A DNA stretch of 64,000 nt from Alectoria sarmentosa (Eukaryota; Ascomycota; Lecanoromycetes; Lecanorales; Parmeliaceae): NCBI GenBank assembly GCA_009733775.1, contig WOGZ01000012.1, positions 1 through 64,000 on the forward strand, in the 5' to 3' direction. The notes under the pieces are model-generated. The model was not told the origin of the DNA. It saw nothing but the letters and a program-made list of their open reading frames with translations, and did no database searches. The translations under genes were made by a program, and so were the position numbers. Below are positions 47,685 to 58,822 of this stretch, in pieces; within the stretch, counting starts at the first letter, position 1, and the number at the start of each line of letters is the position of its first letter.

Positions 47685-48189
47685 GACATGTCCGGAAAAT
47701 GATTTGGGGGGGGTGGGGGGATGTTGTGGGCCTATGCTGGGTCTCTTGTGGAAGATAGAGCTACGTAGGTCGGTTGACCAGCTGCGTTTGTGCTAAGAAG
47801 CAAAGGAAAGATCGAACCTTGGTATCCGAAAGAAAACTTCCTTCTTTGCTTATTGCTGGGCTGCAGGCGGTATCTAGAGTTCGCATGACGGCGCTCATGG
47901 GCCGACGAGGATTGTAAAAATCTCAATTAAAGCATTGTACGATGGCGCCTATGAGCTACAGGCCCGACCTTACCATCGGAATCCAGCCTCCAGGACAACG
48001 AAATATGCGGCACGTGTCATGAACATGGGAAATAAACGCCGCCTGAACGGGCCGGAAAAGGCTCGTTATGACTTTATTTGGGGTTATTCGCGCCGTGAGA
48101 CGTTCAAAAGAGGTCGCTTCATGTCGATAAGAATGACAAGTTCTATTATGTGAGACAAACAAAGATGTTGAAAGGATTGATATCACTTC

Positions 48190-48312
48190 AACACTCCTTC
48201 CGAGTGCCGTGGTGTTCGTGCGGGGATGAGACTGGGTCAAGGGAAGGGTCATGCAACACGAGTTAGAGTTATCTCGGCAGCAAGCTGCACTGGTAGAGAG
48301 TCTCAGACTTGA
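48190..48312 (+). pseudogene. Fragment similar to the C terminus of the 35.2-kb gene
   Basis: The frame reads NTPSECRGVRAGMRLGQGKG, then HATRVRVIS and SQT-stop, against NIPFECRDIRARMKLSQGKG, YATRTRAIS and SQTG at 35334-35209 on the other strand. An in-frame TGA lies just upstream, so this is a truncated copy. The surrounding 47685-48459 intergenic DNA, with a G tract near 47707-47720, holds no other supported gene. Confidence 0.55.
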
Positions 48313-48459
48313 CGTAGTTCCTGGAAATTCGAAATCCACGCGTGGAGAGTTCTTGCCAGGCAAGGATGATTGTTGGTAAAATCAAGTGATGGTTGTGAGA
48401 TGCTGTAAAATACCAACTTCTCATTTGCCTAAGCATCATATGACTGTGGTTTTCAATTA

Positions 48460-50027
48460 TTAAGAGGCGAATGCGTAGCTGCCAAGCATGGCATATACTT
48501 CCCAAGGGTTGACATCTGTTTCTCGTTCGAGGACTTGAGCGACGACTCCAGCATTGCGAACGTGAAAGTGACTGCTTATGTAGTGTAGTTGTTTGATGAC
48601 CCAAGGCCTTACGTCTGGAACTGCTATGGAGCTTCCCGCGACATACAATGGGAAGATAAGTGTGTAGCAGTCCAATTGGTGGTCGGGCGCATGGAGATGG
48701 TCAGCTCTCACAAGGCCCCGATCCAGGATTTGATCCGAAGTCTGGTCCGGCAGCTCCATTTTCTCTGACGTAGACAGTCTTTGTTGAGCTGCGCCATCAC
48801 AGTCCACATATTGCGGCACACACGCACATATTTCGCCTGCCAATGTCTCAATGTTGTCATGTGCTAGTCCAATCAACGCCAAGTTATCGTCGCTTGTAGC
48901 TGACGCCAAATAATGTTTGATCAGAGACTCATTGAGAAGGATTCTAAAAACTCGGAGAACGTTTCGTGCTTGACACACCCTTGGATTGGAATAGGAATCA
49001 AAGTACAGATCGAAGGTCCTGTCCGACTTGTGGTCCAGAAGTACGGTTGAGTATTGCCAAGATGGTGGCAGTTCGAGGTCTAGCACCTGTAAATTTCTGT
49101 CAAGCTCCATGGACCATCCGATGTGTCCACCGTTAGACGAGATATCCCTTCGATTTCTGCAGCCCAGATTCGCATATTGAACCATCAGGTTCGATAGCCG
49201 CAACATTGGATCTTGAATATTTCGATGTTTCCCAATATAAGCTTGAATTGCGATCAATTTATCCGGTACTGGTGAACCGCTGGCGACACAGCTAATAATA
49301 TAGTGTGTGCTGAGACGTACCAGAATTACAAATTCGGACGGATCTTGGAATTGCTCAAGGCCACGAAGATTGACAAGAGCAAGGGCCCCATTGACATGAC
49401 TTGCCCATGACTTGTTATTTCGAGGTTCGCTATCCGTGATCTTTTCGAAGAGATCGAGAAGAAGCGACGCCATCAAAGTAGTATCCTTGGTTGCCTCTCC
49501 AGAAGACTTTAGGGTTTTGTTGGTCATGCGTAAGGCTGCAACGTATCTCTTCCTCGCAGCCACTAGTGCGGCATCAGAATAGACTTGATGCCAGAGATAC
49601 GCTAAGCTGACGGCCTCGATCGCCAATGTCAGGTGCTCCGGAGAGTCCGTCGGGTGATGGTATGGTTTCAGAAAGTCCCAACATTTCGAAGTAATGTAGT
49701 GGGTAAAGAATGCATGTCGCGCTTGCAAGTCTATCGACAGGGGAAGAGACTGTGGATCGGAATGAGGTGCATTTTTCAATACTTTTCTCGCAACAGACTG
49801 ACTTTCGTTTCGAATCCGAAGTTGCAGTGTATTCCGGTAACCTGAACAAGGAGTAGTAGCTCTGACACATTGGCCACAAGCACCACTGCGAAGATCGCAC
49901 TACATACATCCAGTTCCAAAGTCAAATCTCAACTCTGAGAACGGCGATGGCCGGCCTTGAAACTCACCTTTAGTCTCCGAGCTCTGCATCTTTCGCAGGC
50001 CTTTGAAGGTTTGCCACAGAATACCAT
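48460..50027 (-). CDS. Zn2Cys6 transcription factor
   Basis: Exon 1 (50027-49968) and exon 2 (49899-48460) join in phase 0 across a 68-base intron to give 499 residues. The N terminus is a binuclear zinc cluster with Cys at 11, 14, 21, 28, 31 and 38 (ACERCRARRLK-CDLRSGACGQC), and the intron splits it after the RRLK, a frequent position in fungi. The remainder resembles the Fungal_trans_2 type effector region: FFTHYITSKCWDFLKPYH and, later, NKSWASHVNGALALVNLRG. It is divergent from the short-chain dehydrogenase at 50541, with 513 bp between starts holding paired 41-bp repeats, so regulation of the dehydrogenase and of itself is a reasonable inference. Confidence 0.9.
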
Positions 50028-50162
50028 GATGAGCTCCTGATATTATTGTTGCAGAAAGATTGTCTGAGTGATGTTGATGTTCGCGAGGAACTCCGTTGGA
50101 GATCGGCTGACTAATATTTTATAAGAGTCTCATTGGCTGTGACGCAGGTTAGATGCACCACC

Positions 50163-50204
50163 AGCACTATGCCACATGCGGCATGCTTTTCGACGCCGAG
50201 CTTG
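50163..50204 (+). promoter_or_regulatory. Candidate operator, copy 1
   Basis: Has agcactatgcc, then acatgc, then ggcatgcttttcg and cgagcttg. The core is the inverted pair ATGCC-N6-GGCAT. Zn2Cys6 dimers commonly bind inverted GC-rich triplets with fixed spacing. This core contains GCC-N6-GGC. Confidence 0.5.
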
Positions 50205-50299
50205 ATTGGTATCTAATGCCAGCATTCTTCTTCATTCTGGGAAAAGATCGAGTAGTAGGGTAGTATCACGCTTACTGACTATGAGAAGAGGTTGAATGA

Positions 50300-50341
50300 A
50301 GCACTATACCCTATAGGGTATGCTTTTCGGAGACGAGCTTG
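50300..50341 (+). promoter_or_regulatory. Candidate operator, copy 2
   Basis: Has agcactatacc, then ctatag, then ggtatgcttttcgg and cgagcttg, aligning end to end with copy 1 (137 bp away). The core is ATACC-N6-GGTAT. Compared with copy 1 both arms changed at the paired position, so the dyad is kept. Confidence 0.5.
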
Positions 50342-50540
50342 TCTTTGACATAAAACATGCAAAGGGCGAATACTTTCCTAGGGAGGCTCTCAGAAGATAT
50401 ATTATCGAAGAATCATTGTGACTTATACATATCTGCTCTCCCTCGGCTCCCCTGCTGCTCTCTCATTAGATAAGGACACCACAGTCTGAATATAAACGCT
50501 AAGAACAGATCTAATTTGCGATTGAGCTGTGCTATCCAAC

Positions 50541-51609
50541 ATGTCCTTCTTCGCGGCTTTCATCCACCGTCAATTCATCTACGAACCGCCTGTCCCAATC
50601 GCATCGTTCAAGGACAAAACCATCATCGTCACAGGCGCCAGCTCGGGTTTGGGCTTGGAAGCCTGCCGCTGGATGATTCGCCTCGGAGCGTCGCAAGTCA
50701 TTCTTGCTTGTCGTAATGTCGTCAAGGCAGAGGCAACGGCAAAGGACATCCAAGCAACGACTTTGTGCTCATCTGATACCCTTCAGGTGTGGCACCTCGA
50801 CATGAGCTCGTACGTTTCTGTCCAAGTCTTTTCCGACAGAGTCAAGACTGAACTGCCACGCGTCGACGTTTTCATCGCCAACGCCGGCTTGGGGACGCGT
50901 ACGTTCCGAATGACTGAAGATAACGAGGAGACCATTACCACTAACGTTGTCTCCACGTCCCTGCTCGCCTTCCTCCTCCACCCTAAGCTCCGCGAGACGG
51001 CCTCGAAATACAGCACGCAGACCCACTTCACCGTGGTCGGGTCGGAGCTCTATGAAGTCGCCAAACTCAAAGAGAGCAAAGCGCCGGCCGGCCAACTCTT
51101 CGCGACCCTCAATGACAAAAGCAAGGCTAACATGTTTGACCGCTACAACGTCTCGAAGTTGCTGGTGACGCTCGTCGTCAAGCAAATCGCCCTCCTATCC
51201 CCCATCAGCTCCAGCGAGGTCATCGTAAATTGTGTGGCTCCTGGGTAAGTCCCTCTTAGCTCCGTTGGAAAACATACCGCACGTATTTAGTAGGCGCCCA
51301 ATCAACGGCTAAGCTCTCGTCGCTTCTTCTAGCTTCTGCCACAGTGAACTTCACCGCGAACTCGACAACCGCGCCGCTCGTATCGCTATCAAGCTCCTCG
51401 CCCGCCCGACCGAGGTTGGTGCGCGCACGCTTGTGCACGGCGCCAGCGTTGGACCTGAATCGCAAAGCCAGTACGTGCCGGACTGCAAGATTACGCCGAC
51501 AGCGGGGCTCACCAAGGGTGAGGCGGGGGTCGAGCTGCAAAGTCGGGTTTGGGTGGAATTGAGGCAGAAGCTGGAAGCTATTCGGCCAGGTGTCACGTCT
51601 TTGTCTTGA
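50541..51609 (+). CDS. Short-chain dehydrogenase/reductase
   Basis: Exons 50541-51244 and 51333-51609 join in phase 2 (APG-FCHSEL) to give 326 residues. The cofactor motif is TGASSGLGLE (about residues 32-41), NAG is in VFIANAGLG, the catalytic Ser lies in VVGSELYE, and Tyr/Lys in YNVSK. The NCVAPG-F-C-HSEL block follows. These are classical SDR features, related to fungal retinol-dehydrogenase-like SDRs. NADP preference is suggested by ACRN after the second strand. It appears intact. Head-to-head arrangement with the Zn2Cys6 gene suggests co-regulation. Confidence 0.92.
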
Positions 51610-52299
51610 TTTCGTAGCAGCCTCAAAATGGCTCTTGCCGCGGACATGACTGAAAAAAATTGGGAAATTGGATGCAATGAGTGTATGGGGAACTCGCTTC
51701 TTTACATCTTATGTAGCACTACCCGAAGGCATGAGCAGAAATGAGACGAGAGGTGGGAAGATAGGGTCTATAGGTTAGATATCAAAGGCGTAGATAGGGT
51801 CAATTATACCTATGTAACACAGGGATTCCCAATGCTCTGTAGAATTTCATCTGACTTGTAAATCCCAAAGCTCCATGCGCGTAAGCTCTTGTTAAGTTTA
51901 TCCAGTGCAAGAAAACTTTCACGTGCACCGAGTCTGTCTACTTTAGGGAGCTCACTGAATCGCTGCCGACGTGTTGTTTGGACCCACTCGATAGGTAATA
52001 GACCCGTTTATGTCGCTTAAACGAAGTATTGATGCAGTTACATATGGATCATGTGGGTTCGGCAAATGATCATGGGAGTATTACCTCTTAGTTGATCGAC
52101 TCTTGATATGGAATTTATGAGAATTCGGTGGAAGCTTGGGTTCAATTTCGGAGCCCCTTTGTCTTACATAGTCTGGATCATGGCCGCCTTCATGTTTTTC
52201 TCCTCATGCTGTTTAGACGCGATCATTACCATAGTCGTAATAACAACCTACTACTATTCCTATTACTCGGCTACTAGTTATTCCGCTCCGTAGCCTGTT
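51610..52299. other. Intergenic, no supported gene
   Basis: One hydrophobic frame at 52108-52293 has no supporting context. AT content rises around 51720-52100. Confidence 0.4.
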
Positions 52300-52931
52300 T
52301 GCTCAACAGTTCCCGCCCCCACCAGCCCCCAACCCCTCGACCTCTCCTGTAATAATTATATTCATCCACGGCCTCGGTGACGACGCCAATGGATGGACAG
52401 GTTTGTCCCCTCCAGAGCTTTTTCCTCCCCGTGTCTCAAACCCCGAATGACATCTGCTCTCTCTGTAGACCTAAGATGGAACGATGCAGAGCGTGGATTA
52501 TGTTTGCGGGCTCATTGATAAAGAAGTTGAAGCTGGAGTGCCAGTGAAAAGGATAGTGGTTAGAGGGTTCAGCCAAGGCTGTGCCATCTCCCTGCTCGTT
52601 GGGCTCATGAAGAGATACAGAACCAAGTTGGCTGGGGTCGTGGGCTTGTGGGGGTATCTGCCGTTGAGTGGGAGGGTGGGGAAGATGAGAGAGGAGAAAG
52701 AAGCAAAGGGACAAGACGAACCGCAGACGAAGTGGTTCCTGGCTCATGGATCACGAGATCAATTGGTTCCAAAGAGAATAGTTGTGAAATACAGGGACAG
52801 GATTGAGGGTTGGGAAAGGCGAGAGGGTTCAGGCCAGGTTGTATGAGGGAATGGGACATGCTACGGTGGGAGCCGAGGTCAGGGATCTATGCCAATCGCT
52901 TGAGAGGGCTGTGCCGGAGAATAAGGCATGA
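52300..52931 (+). pseudogene. Acyl-protein thioesterase-like gene, internally deleted and frameshifted
   Basis: The N-terminal strand IIIFIHGLGDDANGWT (52345-52395) is the start of an APT1/carboxylesterase 2 fold. After a likely intron (gtttgt..ctgtag) the frame resumes directly at SVDYVCGLIDKEVEAGVPVK and the nucleophile elbow RGFSQGCAISL (GxSxG). About 60 residues that normally lie between, including the substrate lid, are absent. The Asp region AHGSRDQLVP follows. Near 52822 the frame shifts by one base at a GAGAGGG run, and the His strand LYEGMGHATVGAE plus the natural C terminus continue in the other frame to 52931. All triad residues are recognisable but not in one frame. Confidence 0.65.
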
Positions 52932-53065
52932 GTTAATGGTACGCATATACAGAATGACTGAACGAACAACAGCCTTTGCTGACAATGGTCCAGGGCCCGT
53001 CCGAAGACCATGTTTGAGCATTCACCCTCCTTCTAGCGTTCTTGCCATCCTTCCTCCTACAACTA

Positions 53066-54185
53066 CTATATCCCAAGATTGTCACCCATTGCACCTCCGG
53101 CAAATGGGGTCCATCCAGGCTCTACCTGGCCCGGCCACCAATCATTCAGCGGATCAACATTGAAATGATCCTGCTGGCCAATCGAGTATGTTGGGAAGTT
53201 ATTGGCAGAATAGCTGTTCTGGTTATTATAATACTGGGCGGAGCTCACAGGAAGAGACCAGTTGAGGAAGGTATAATACTGTGGCTGGGAGAACCATTTG
53301 TCTTGGACGTATGCGTCTTGGACCATGCCCTGAACAACCCATGACGAGAAGGTCAGCGATGGCAATATTCTATGGAAGAGGTCGGGAACCTACATCAGCC
53401 CAGCATTTGGTGAACATCCAATACACGTCCTCAGGGAACTCGTCGCCCACAGGCTTGCTGGGGAGATCGAAGAGCGTGCGGACATTATCCCGATCAACTT
53501 TGACATTGGAGTGTTACAAGCCGTTGGGTCAGTTGGGTCTGTCGGACAGATGTCGGTGACTTTGAGCATCATGTCCGTGAAGATGCCATCGCCGCGCCAG
53601 AAGGAGACACAGACGTCCTGCATGCAGTATCCTGGAACCGTCCCAGTCACACTCAAGAGCAGGTGGGGGAAAGCGCCGGAAAAAAGAGGAAGACATACGA
53701 TCAAGTCCAGCATACTTCAACCAAAACGGATGGATTGCAACTCCACTCAACCAATACGCGTTCGTTGGGATACCACAAGCCGTCTGATTCTCGTTATCAT
53801 ACTGCGCTCCCCACGTGCTACTCGTAGCCGCTGGATCATTTGTATGCCGGTAGAACTTCGCAGCGCCTTTGAAGTTGCGCAGGAAGGGGAGGTCAAAGTC
53901 TCGTTCTTCGTAAGCCGGATCCTGCGCCAAGGCTATCTCAGGCTGGTCAGTGGTACGAACTGGCATCTCCAGTGGACCACCTATGCGGAAACCAGCGCCA
54001 TTGTTGAAGGGCTTGGTCGGTGTGACTGGAGGGCCGTATGCTGGGCCCGCGTTGGCGTGAACGGGGGCTGCGGTACCGTTGTCGAGCTGGCGATGCGGGT
54101 GATGATCCAAGGAAATCACAATGGAAGGGTTGAAGATGTAGATGTAGAAGAGGAGGAGATACATGCTGGGATTCGAAGCAGACAT
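53066..54185 (-). pseudogene. Secreted double-psi beta-barrel (expansin/GH45-like) gene with frameshift
   Basis: Exons 54185-53699, 53631-53394 and 53329-53066 have proper GT..AG junctions. The product starts with a signal peptide (MSASNPSMYLLLFYIYIF). Later blocks are TACGIPTNAYWLSGVAIHPF, YCMQDVCVSFWRGDG, VTDICPTDPTDPTACN and then, in another frame, NVKVDRDNVRTLFDLPS and YWMFTKCWAD, followed by exon 3. The exon lengths sum to two bases over a multiple of three, and the frame change falls near 53510-53520 inside exon 2, where one base seems lost. The pattern is a fungal RlpA-like/expansin-like wall protein. If the frameshift is real, the C-terminal half is not made. Confidence 0.6.
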
Positions 54186-54555
54186 TGCTGCAAGAGAAAG
54201 ATAGGATAGTGCAAGAAAAGGCGGAGAATTAAAGCGCGGAAGACGATGTTTGAACCTTTGTGCAAGAATGAAATTGGGACGGAGAAAATGCTTCGGGCTA
54301 CACGACTTATTGAATCTCATACAAATCTTTGAAAATCACGAGCTGTCCATGAAGGCGCGGAAAGATTTCTTATTTTGGCCATGAAACAGACATCTCGCCG
54401 ATCGTGAGTCGCACCCATACCTAAAATTATACAGAAGACTTTACCAAATTACGATATATTTCATGTCTTGACAAACCAACACAAATAAATCCCACTCCAT
54501 CCTGTCCTGCCCTCCAAGAATGCCCCAAATCCTCTACACCCGTCCCGAGGCTCTC
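54186..54555. other. Intergenic between same-strand genes
   Basis: Promoter of the double-psi-barrel gene on the left. Nothing else recognised. Confidence 0.4.
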
Positions 54556-56995
54556 TCAGCCACCGCTTCTCTCCGGCACAAACCTAGCCCTCCCACCCCC
54601 ATCCTCACGCAATCGATACCTCAACCTCGCCATCTCGCGCTCCCTCATCCCACCCTGCCCCCCCTGCTCCCCGGCCAAATCATGCTCCAAAGCCATCAGA
54701 ATCTCCACGGGCGAGTGCTCCCGCCCAGCATGGCAGAGTCCCAGAGAGAGCCGAGCGACCACGCACATGCATCCCGCGATCGCTATCACGACGCCGAGTT
54801 TTGACGTGCGACCGCTGAGGCCCCATGCCCACACGTGCAGCTGGACGGACGTCACGAAGATGGGGTGCTCTGGGTCGGCGTTCTCCTGTGAGGCGGGAGT
54901 CTGGCTGGGGACTGGCGGAGTGTGATGGTAGTTTACCATCGACGTGGCTTGTCCGAGGGGATAGATGTGGTAGAAGAAGAGCTGTAATGTGTTCAGATCG
55001 CTCGGATCGTCCCAGTAGAGGCGCAGTATGCGGGACAGTTCCCTTGCGATCTGCCGAGTTCCTGGCACGGTACCATTGCGATCGACTGACCAGGCGGCTA
55101 GGAACCAGTCTGGACTCATGATCAGGGGCATATGGTTACTTTTGCTGAAATTATCCAGCTGGACGAGATGCAGCATGTTGGTCTCCATCGAAGTATCGAG
55201 GGAGTAAATCGGGAACGCGAGATGGGCGACGGTGTCGCAGTAGAGTCTTGCTTGGCTGGTTGGGGGGGTGGGGATGGAATAGGAGATGAGGCCTACGTTG
55301 ACGGAGGAATTCTTGAGATCCGGGGGTAGAGGTGCGGTGAATATCTTGTCCCAGTCACATTCAGGTGCGGTATCATTGGCCAGACATGGTGCTATGCCTG
55401 AGCCAAAGTCGTCTGTCGAGTTGAAGTAGGTAGCGAGGTCGGAGAGGTAAGAGTCTACTGCCGTTGCAGACTCCTCGGAAGGGTCAGCGCCTAGCCAGAA
55501 TCGAGAATGAGTGTTCACTGGGTTGAAACCCTCGCCAATGCGGAAACACTGCTCGGAGATCTGTCAAAAAGTTTCACTCGCCGGACGCAGTCCAGCTTAC
55601 CTTGGTATAATTACGAACCTCATCCGGCGACCATTGACTGAAGCAATGCACCTCCATCCCATCCGCAACTCTCGTCACAGACACATTTCCAGCATAGCAA
55701 TTCGCCTGCACGCCGATACTCGGGCCAGTCCTTTGCAGTATAGTCTGCAAGCTCCTATTGAACCTCGCATCGCCCGGCCCGTGATCTCTGTCTCCAATCG
55801 CTCTCAGATAATTACGACTCACTCCGACGGCGCCCGCATAGTCTTGCGAGATATCACGTAGGACTTGCCGACTAGCCACCCAAATGACCTCGAGGTCGCT
55901 GGAGGCGTTGAGCGCGAACTGCACGGCGCTTTCCTGCGAGGTGGCAAGGATGGCGGTTCCGAATGGTTGCTCGAATTGTTTTGTCGACGAGAGCGCTATT
56001 GCGGCCCACTCGTCCAGGCTTGGTCCGTAGACGCTTGATGTGCAGGAGAAGTTGCCGGCTAGTAGTTGAGCGTTTTTGCAACTCCCGGCGAACACTACGT
56101 CGCCTTGTGGCGGCTGGGCTAGTGCGAGTCCGTCGAATTTCTGCTGGGGAATTTGCTCCGTTCCGACCCATTGGAGGCTCGGTATGAGCAAGACCGCAGT
56201 TGCGGCACCCATCAGATTGGTCAATATCGTGAGGGATGCTGCGAGCAAAGCGAATAACAACAGCTTTATGATACCGCGGCGTTTCTGGGCGGCAGGAGAA
56301 TCGTGTTTGATAGGGAAGGCTGATGTCCAAAGCAGTGGGTTCACCAGGTTTTTGACATCGCTGAATTCCAGATATGTCAAGAGGTAGCCGACAGGCAGGC
56401 CGCCAGGACTTCTAGCGAAGATTATGCCTACGTCGTAGAGGAGTGCTGTTGCGATCATCAAGAACCAAATCTCAAACGCTTGCGCGACGAACTGAAGCGA
56501 TGCTAATACATCATGATCTTTCTTATCCAGTCTGATGAAGATCTAAAGTCAGCGTTCTCTTCTTGTCATCCAAGCTTGAAGTACCTAGACAGGCGTTCAA
56601 GGAAGAGTAAGCAGCCCTTCTTACTCCCATGACACATCTCCTCATTCTGTTCGCCTAGACGAGTGACGACGAAGAAGATAAATTCCGAGAAGTACATACC
56701 TGACAGCGGTTGCAATCGCATCATCACCGAACGCATCCGATTCACATTTCCCAAAGGGACACCATACACTGGCGCCAATAACATGGTTCCTGAAGTTGAG
56801 CACTAGGAGTGTGATGATGGGCCCGAGCCATAGAAGACTGATGAGCTGGGAGAAAAGGTGCCATGGCCATGACTTCGGTCCACTCTTGAATGATGGCGTA
56901 GAGTCAGAGGATGGCGACAGGGGCTCGCAGCGGGTCAGTGAACGCGACGCTGCGGTGGTCTGCTTTTCTGAGACTGAAGTATTCTGAGATGCCAT
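54556..56995 (-). CDS. Multi-pass membrane protein of unknown function
   Basis: Exons 56995-56705, 56542-55601 and 55560-54556 all have lengths divisible by three and give 745 residues. The first donor would be GTCAGG, which is weak, so the first junction is less certain. Membrane segments are visible near the N terminus (LISLLWLGPIITLLVLNF), after the second exon start (FEIWFLMIATALLYDVGIIF; LLLFALLAASLTILTNLMG) and near the C terminus (VVIAIAGCMCVVARLSLGL). Between them lies a long extracellular domain with many NxS/T sequons and cysteines. This layout (two or three N-terminal helices, glycosylated domain, one late helix) is widespread among uncharacterised Pezizomycotina membrane proteins. 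No enzymatic motif is seen. Confidence 0.75.
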
Positions 56996-57175
56996 GCCTA
57001 AGGTAATGTCGCTCGGGCTGCATATAGTAGTAATTTTCTATATTATTTGACGTCCTGGTAAGCAAAATGGGAGGGCGGATCGGAGTCTTGTGGTCTTCCG
57101 CCACAAACTTCAAGCCATGAAGTCAATTTCGGACTCACCAAGCAAAACTTTCGAGCACAACTTCTAGGGGATTTT
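56996..57175. other. Short intergenic spacer
   Basis: Upstream region of the membrane protein gene. Nothing recognised. Confidence 0.4.
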
Positions 57176-58240
57176 TAGAGGCTCCGCGGTAGCCCTGGCC
57201 CTGGTAGGCATTTTGTGAACAGACGCTGCTGAAGGGCACTGTTGTGTTTGTGAGGGTCTCTTGATTTCTGTGTCACCTTTGACGGTAGAGAGCTTCTTTT
57301 GATTTGACGTTAATTTGACTGGCTTTTCAATAAGGCGCCGGCAATCTCAAGGATGTTTTAAAAACTAGGTCTATACGATATTCGCGGCTGACATTGCTCT
57401 GACAGTTGGACGCCCTCGGGAACGCTTGAAGGGCGAAGAAGTTTCGTCCTCCGCGGCTGGTCCAGATTTGATCGGTCGGTCTGGCAAATGCAAGAACATT
57501 GTCAAGCTCACATCTTCTGTGGCCGGCTTTTGTTGTATGCCAGATTCTTGGACTTCTGTTGTGCTCTGAGATGGCCCGCCCCTTGCTGGGCCATCCTTGC
57601 CCCCACTTCTCGCACCTACTTCCTCAGACCCGTATGCCCAGCATCAGCCTTGCTAGACAACAATCTTCAAGTGTTCTTAATTACTTCTGGCATTGTTGTG
57701 GCAAGCCTTTTGACTCTGTGATAAGGGCTGAAATCTGATGTTTTCCGACGCGTTCTTGATGTCGCAGCCGCCTTTTGTGAAATCGAGCGCCCCAAACGCG
57801 ATGACTGCGATGGACCGGGTTCTAAACCAGGACTTCTCTCGGTCTCAGCACAAGTATCCTTGTTTCTTCTACCCTCTGAGTCATATTTTGCCCAGAATTC
57901 CTCCATAAGCCAACCTCTGTGACGCCTCAGAACTTGTGTTCTCCACTGTCCGTACGCGTGTATACCCGTATCTCCTTTTCTTCCAAAGAACCTTCTCTGA
58001 CCTTCCAGGGTTCGTGAGGTCTAGTGAAAGCAGGCGTTCCTCTGAATCGTGTCATATTCTCCGCTCCGATAGCTTCACGCCGGGATTTTTCGGTCCATGA
58101 TGTTTGGCATATCTGCTCTCACGATCCTCTCAAATCTTGGATCGGACTGGAAAATATTTGGGCGACTTTCATGAGAACGGCCCAGATTGCCAATCAGATT
58201 CATGTTGAAAGCACGGTGTTGTGATTGAAGAGTGGATAGG
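57176..58240 (-). pseudogene. Decayed copy of the AT-hook gene at 60.9-61.9 kb
   Basis: The frame at 57906-57667 reads EEFWAKYDSEGRRNKDTCAE against DEFWEKNDPEVRRHEDRQQE in the intact gene. Upstream, IRVYTRTDSGEHKF-stop-GV matches LRIYTLVKSDEHRFWGI, so a Trp codon has become TGA. A frame change follows before EEFW. The 3' part (57176-57350) matches the C-terminal region of the intact copy at DNA level, and the 5' part (near 58230-58080) retains GNLG and MPNIMD where the intact gene has GTLG and NPDIMK. It is non-functional. Confidence 0.7.
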
Positions 58241-58633
58241 TTCAGAGATTGCTACAGTCAGGAGCAGAGAGGTCTGAGTAGAATCGATTGCTGTTCCGAC
58301 GTCGACGGTGCAGAAGTTATTCGCTTTAACAAGACCTATGCAATTGGTGAACCCTCTGTCGTTAGTTGTGTTGCCATATGGCTGTGGCTGGCAGGTTGAA
58401 TAGAAACGAAGTTGGAAGATAGACGTTGTACAAGATTCTGGAAGCTAGCCAGTGCTGAGGGAAGTAAGTCGTAGTGCTAGACTGGTATCAGCGCGAGTTG
58501 TTGACTTTGTAGCTTCACAAGATGCTACGAGTAGACTGGATCCCAACACCTCGTGTGCTTGTGAGTGAGAGGGGATGGTGTCTGGCTTCGCCGGCAGGCC
58601 TATTGCGCTTGCGGCCTTGGCAGCGGTAGAGTA

Positions 58634-58820
58634 AGAGTATGGAGCATAAGTAAGTCATGCATATAGGGATAATTCTGCGGGCGAAAACCTTACAATTTCT
58701 AAGTCTTACTGAGGAGGAAAATCGAAATTTCTAAGTCCCACAGTGCAGCCGGCAGACTTACCTCAGTAGGACTTAGAGTTTTTGAGTTTCCCTATATGCA
58801 TGACTTATGCTCCATACTCT
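58634..58820. mobile_element. 187-bp foldback MITE with TA target duplication
   Basis: Begins agagtatggagcataag and ends cttatgctccatactct, with TA immediately outside both ends (58632-58633, 58821-58822). The arms extend inward with small indels through gtcatgcatataggga and again at ctaagtcttactgagg / cctcagtaggacttag, so almost the whole element can fold into one hairpin. TA duplication and short size fit a Tc1/mariner-type non-autonomous element. No coding sequence. Confidence 0.75.
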
Positions 58821-58822
58821 TA

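Larger units (their letters stand above)
50028..50540. promoter_or_regulatory. Divergent TF/SDR promoter region
   Basis: Lies between the regulator (leftward) and the dehydrogenase (rightward). It contains two 41-42 bp direct repeats (next entries), each with an inverted-arm core. Confidence 0.6.
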
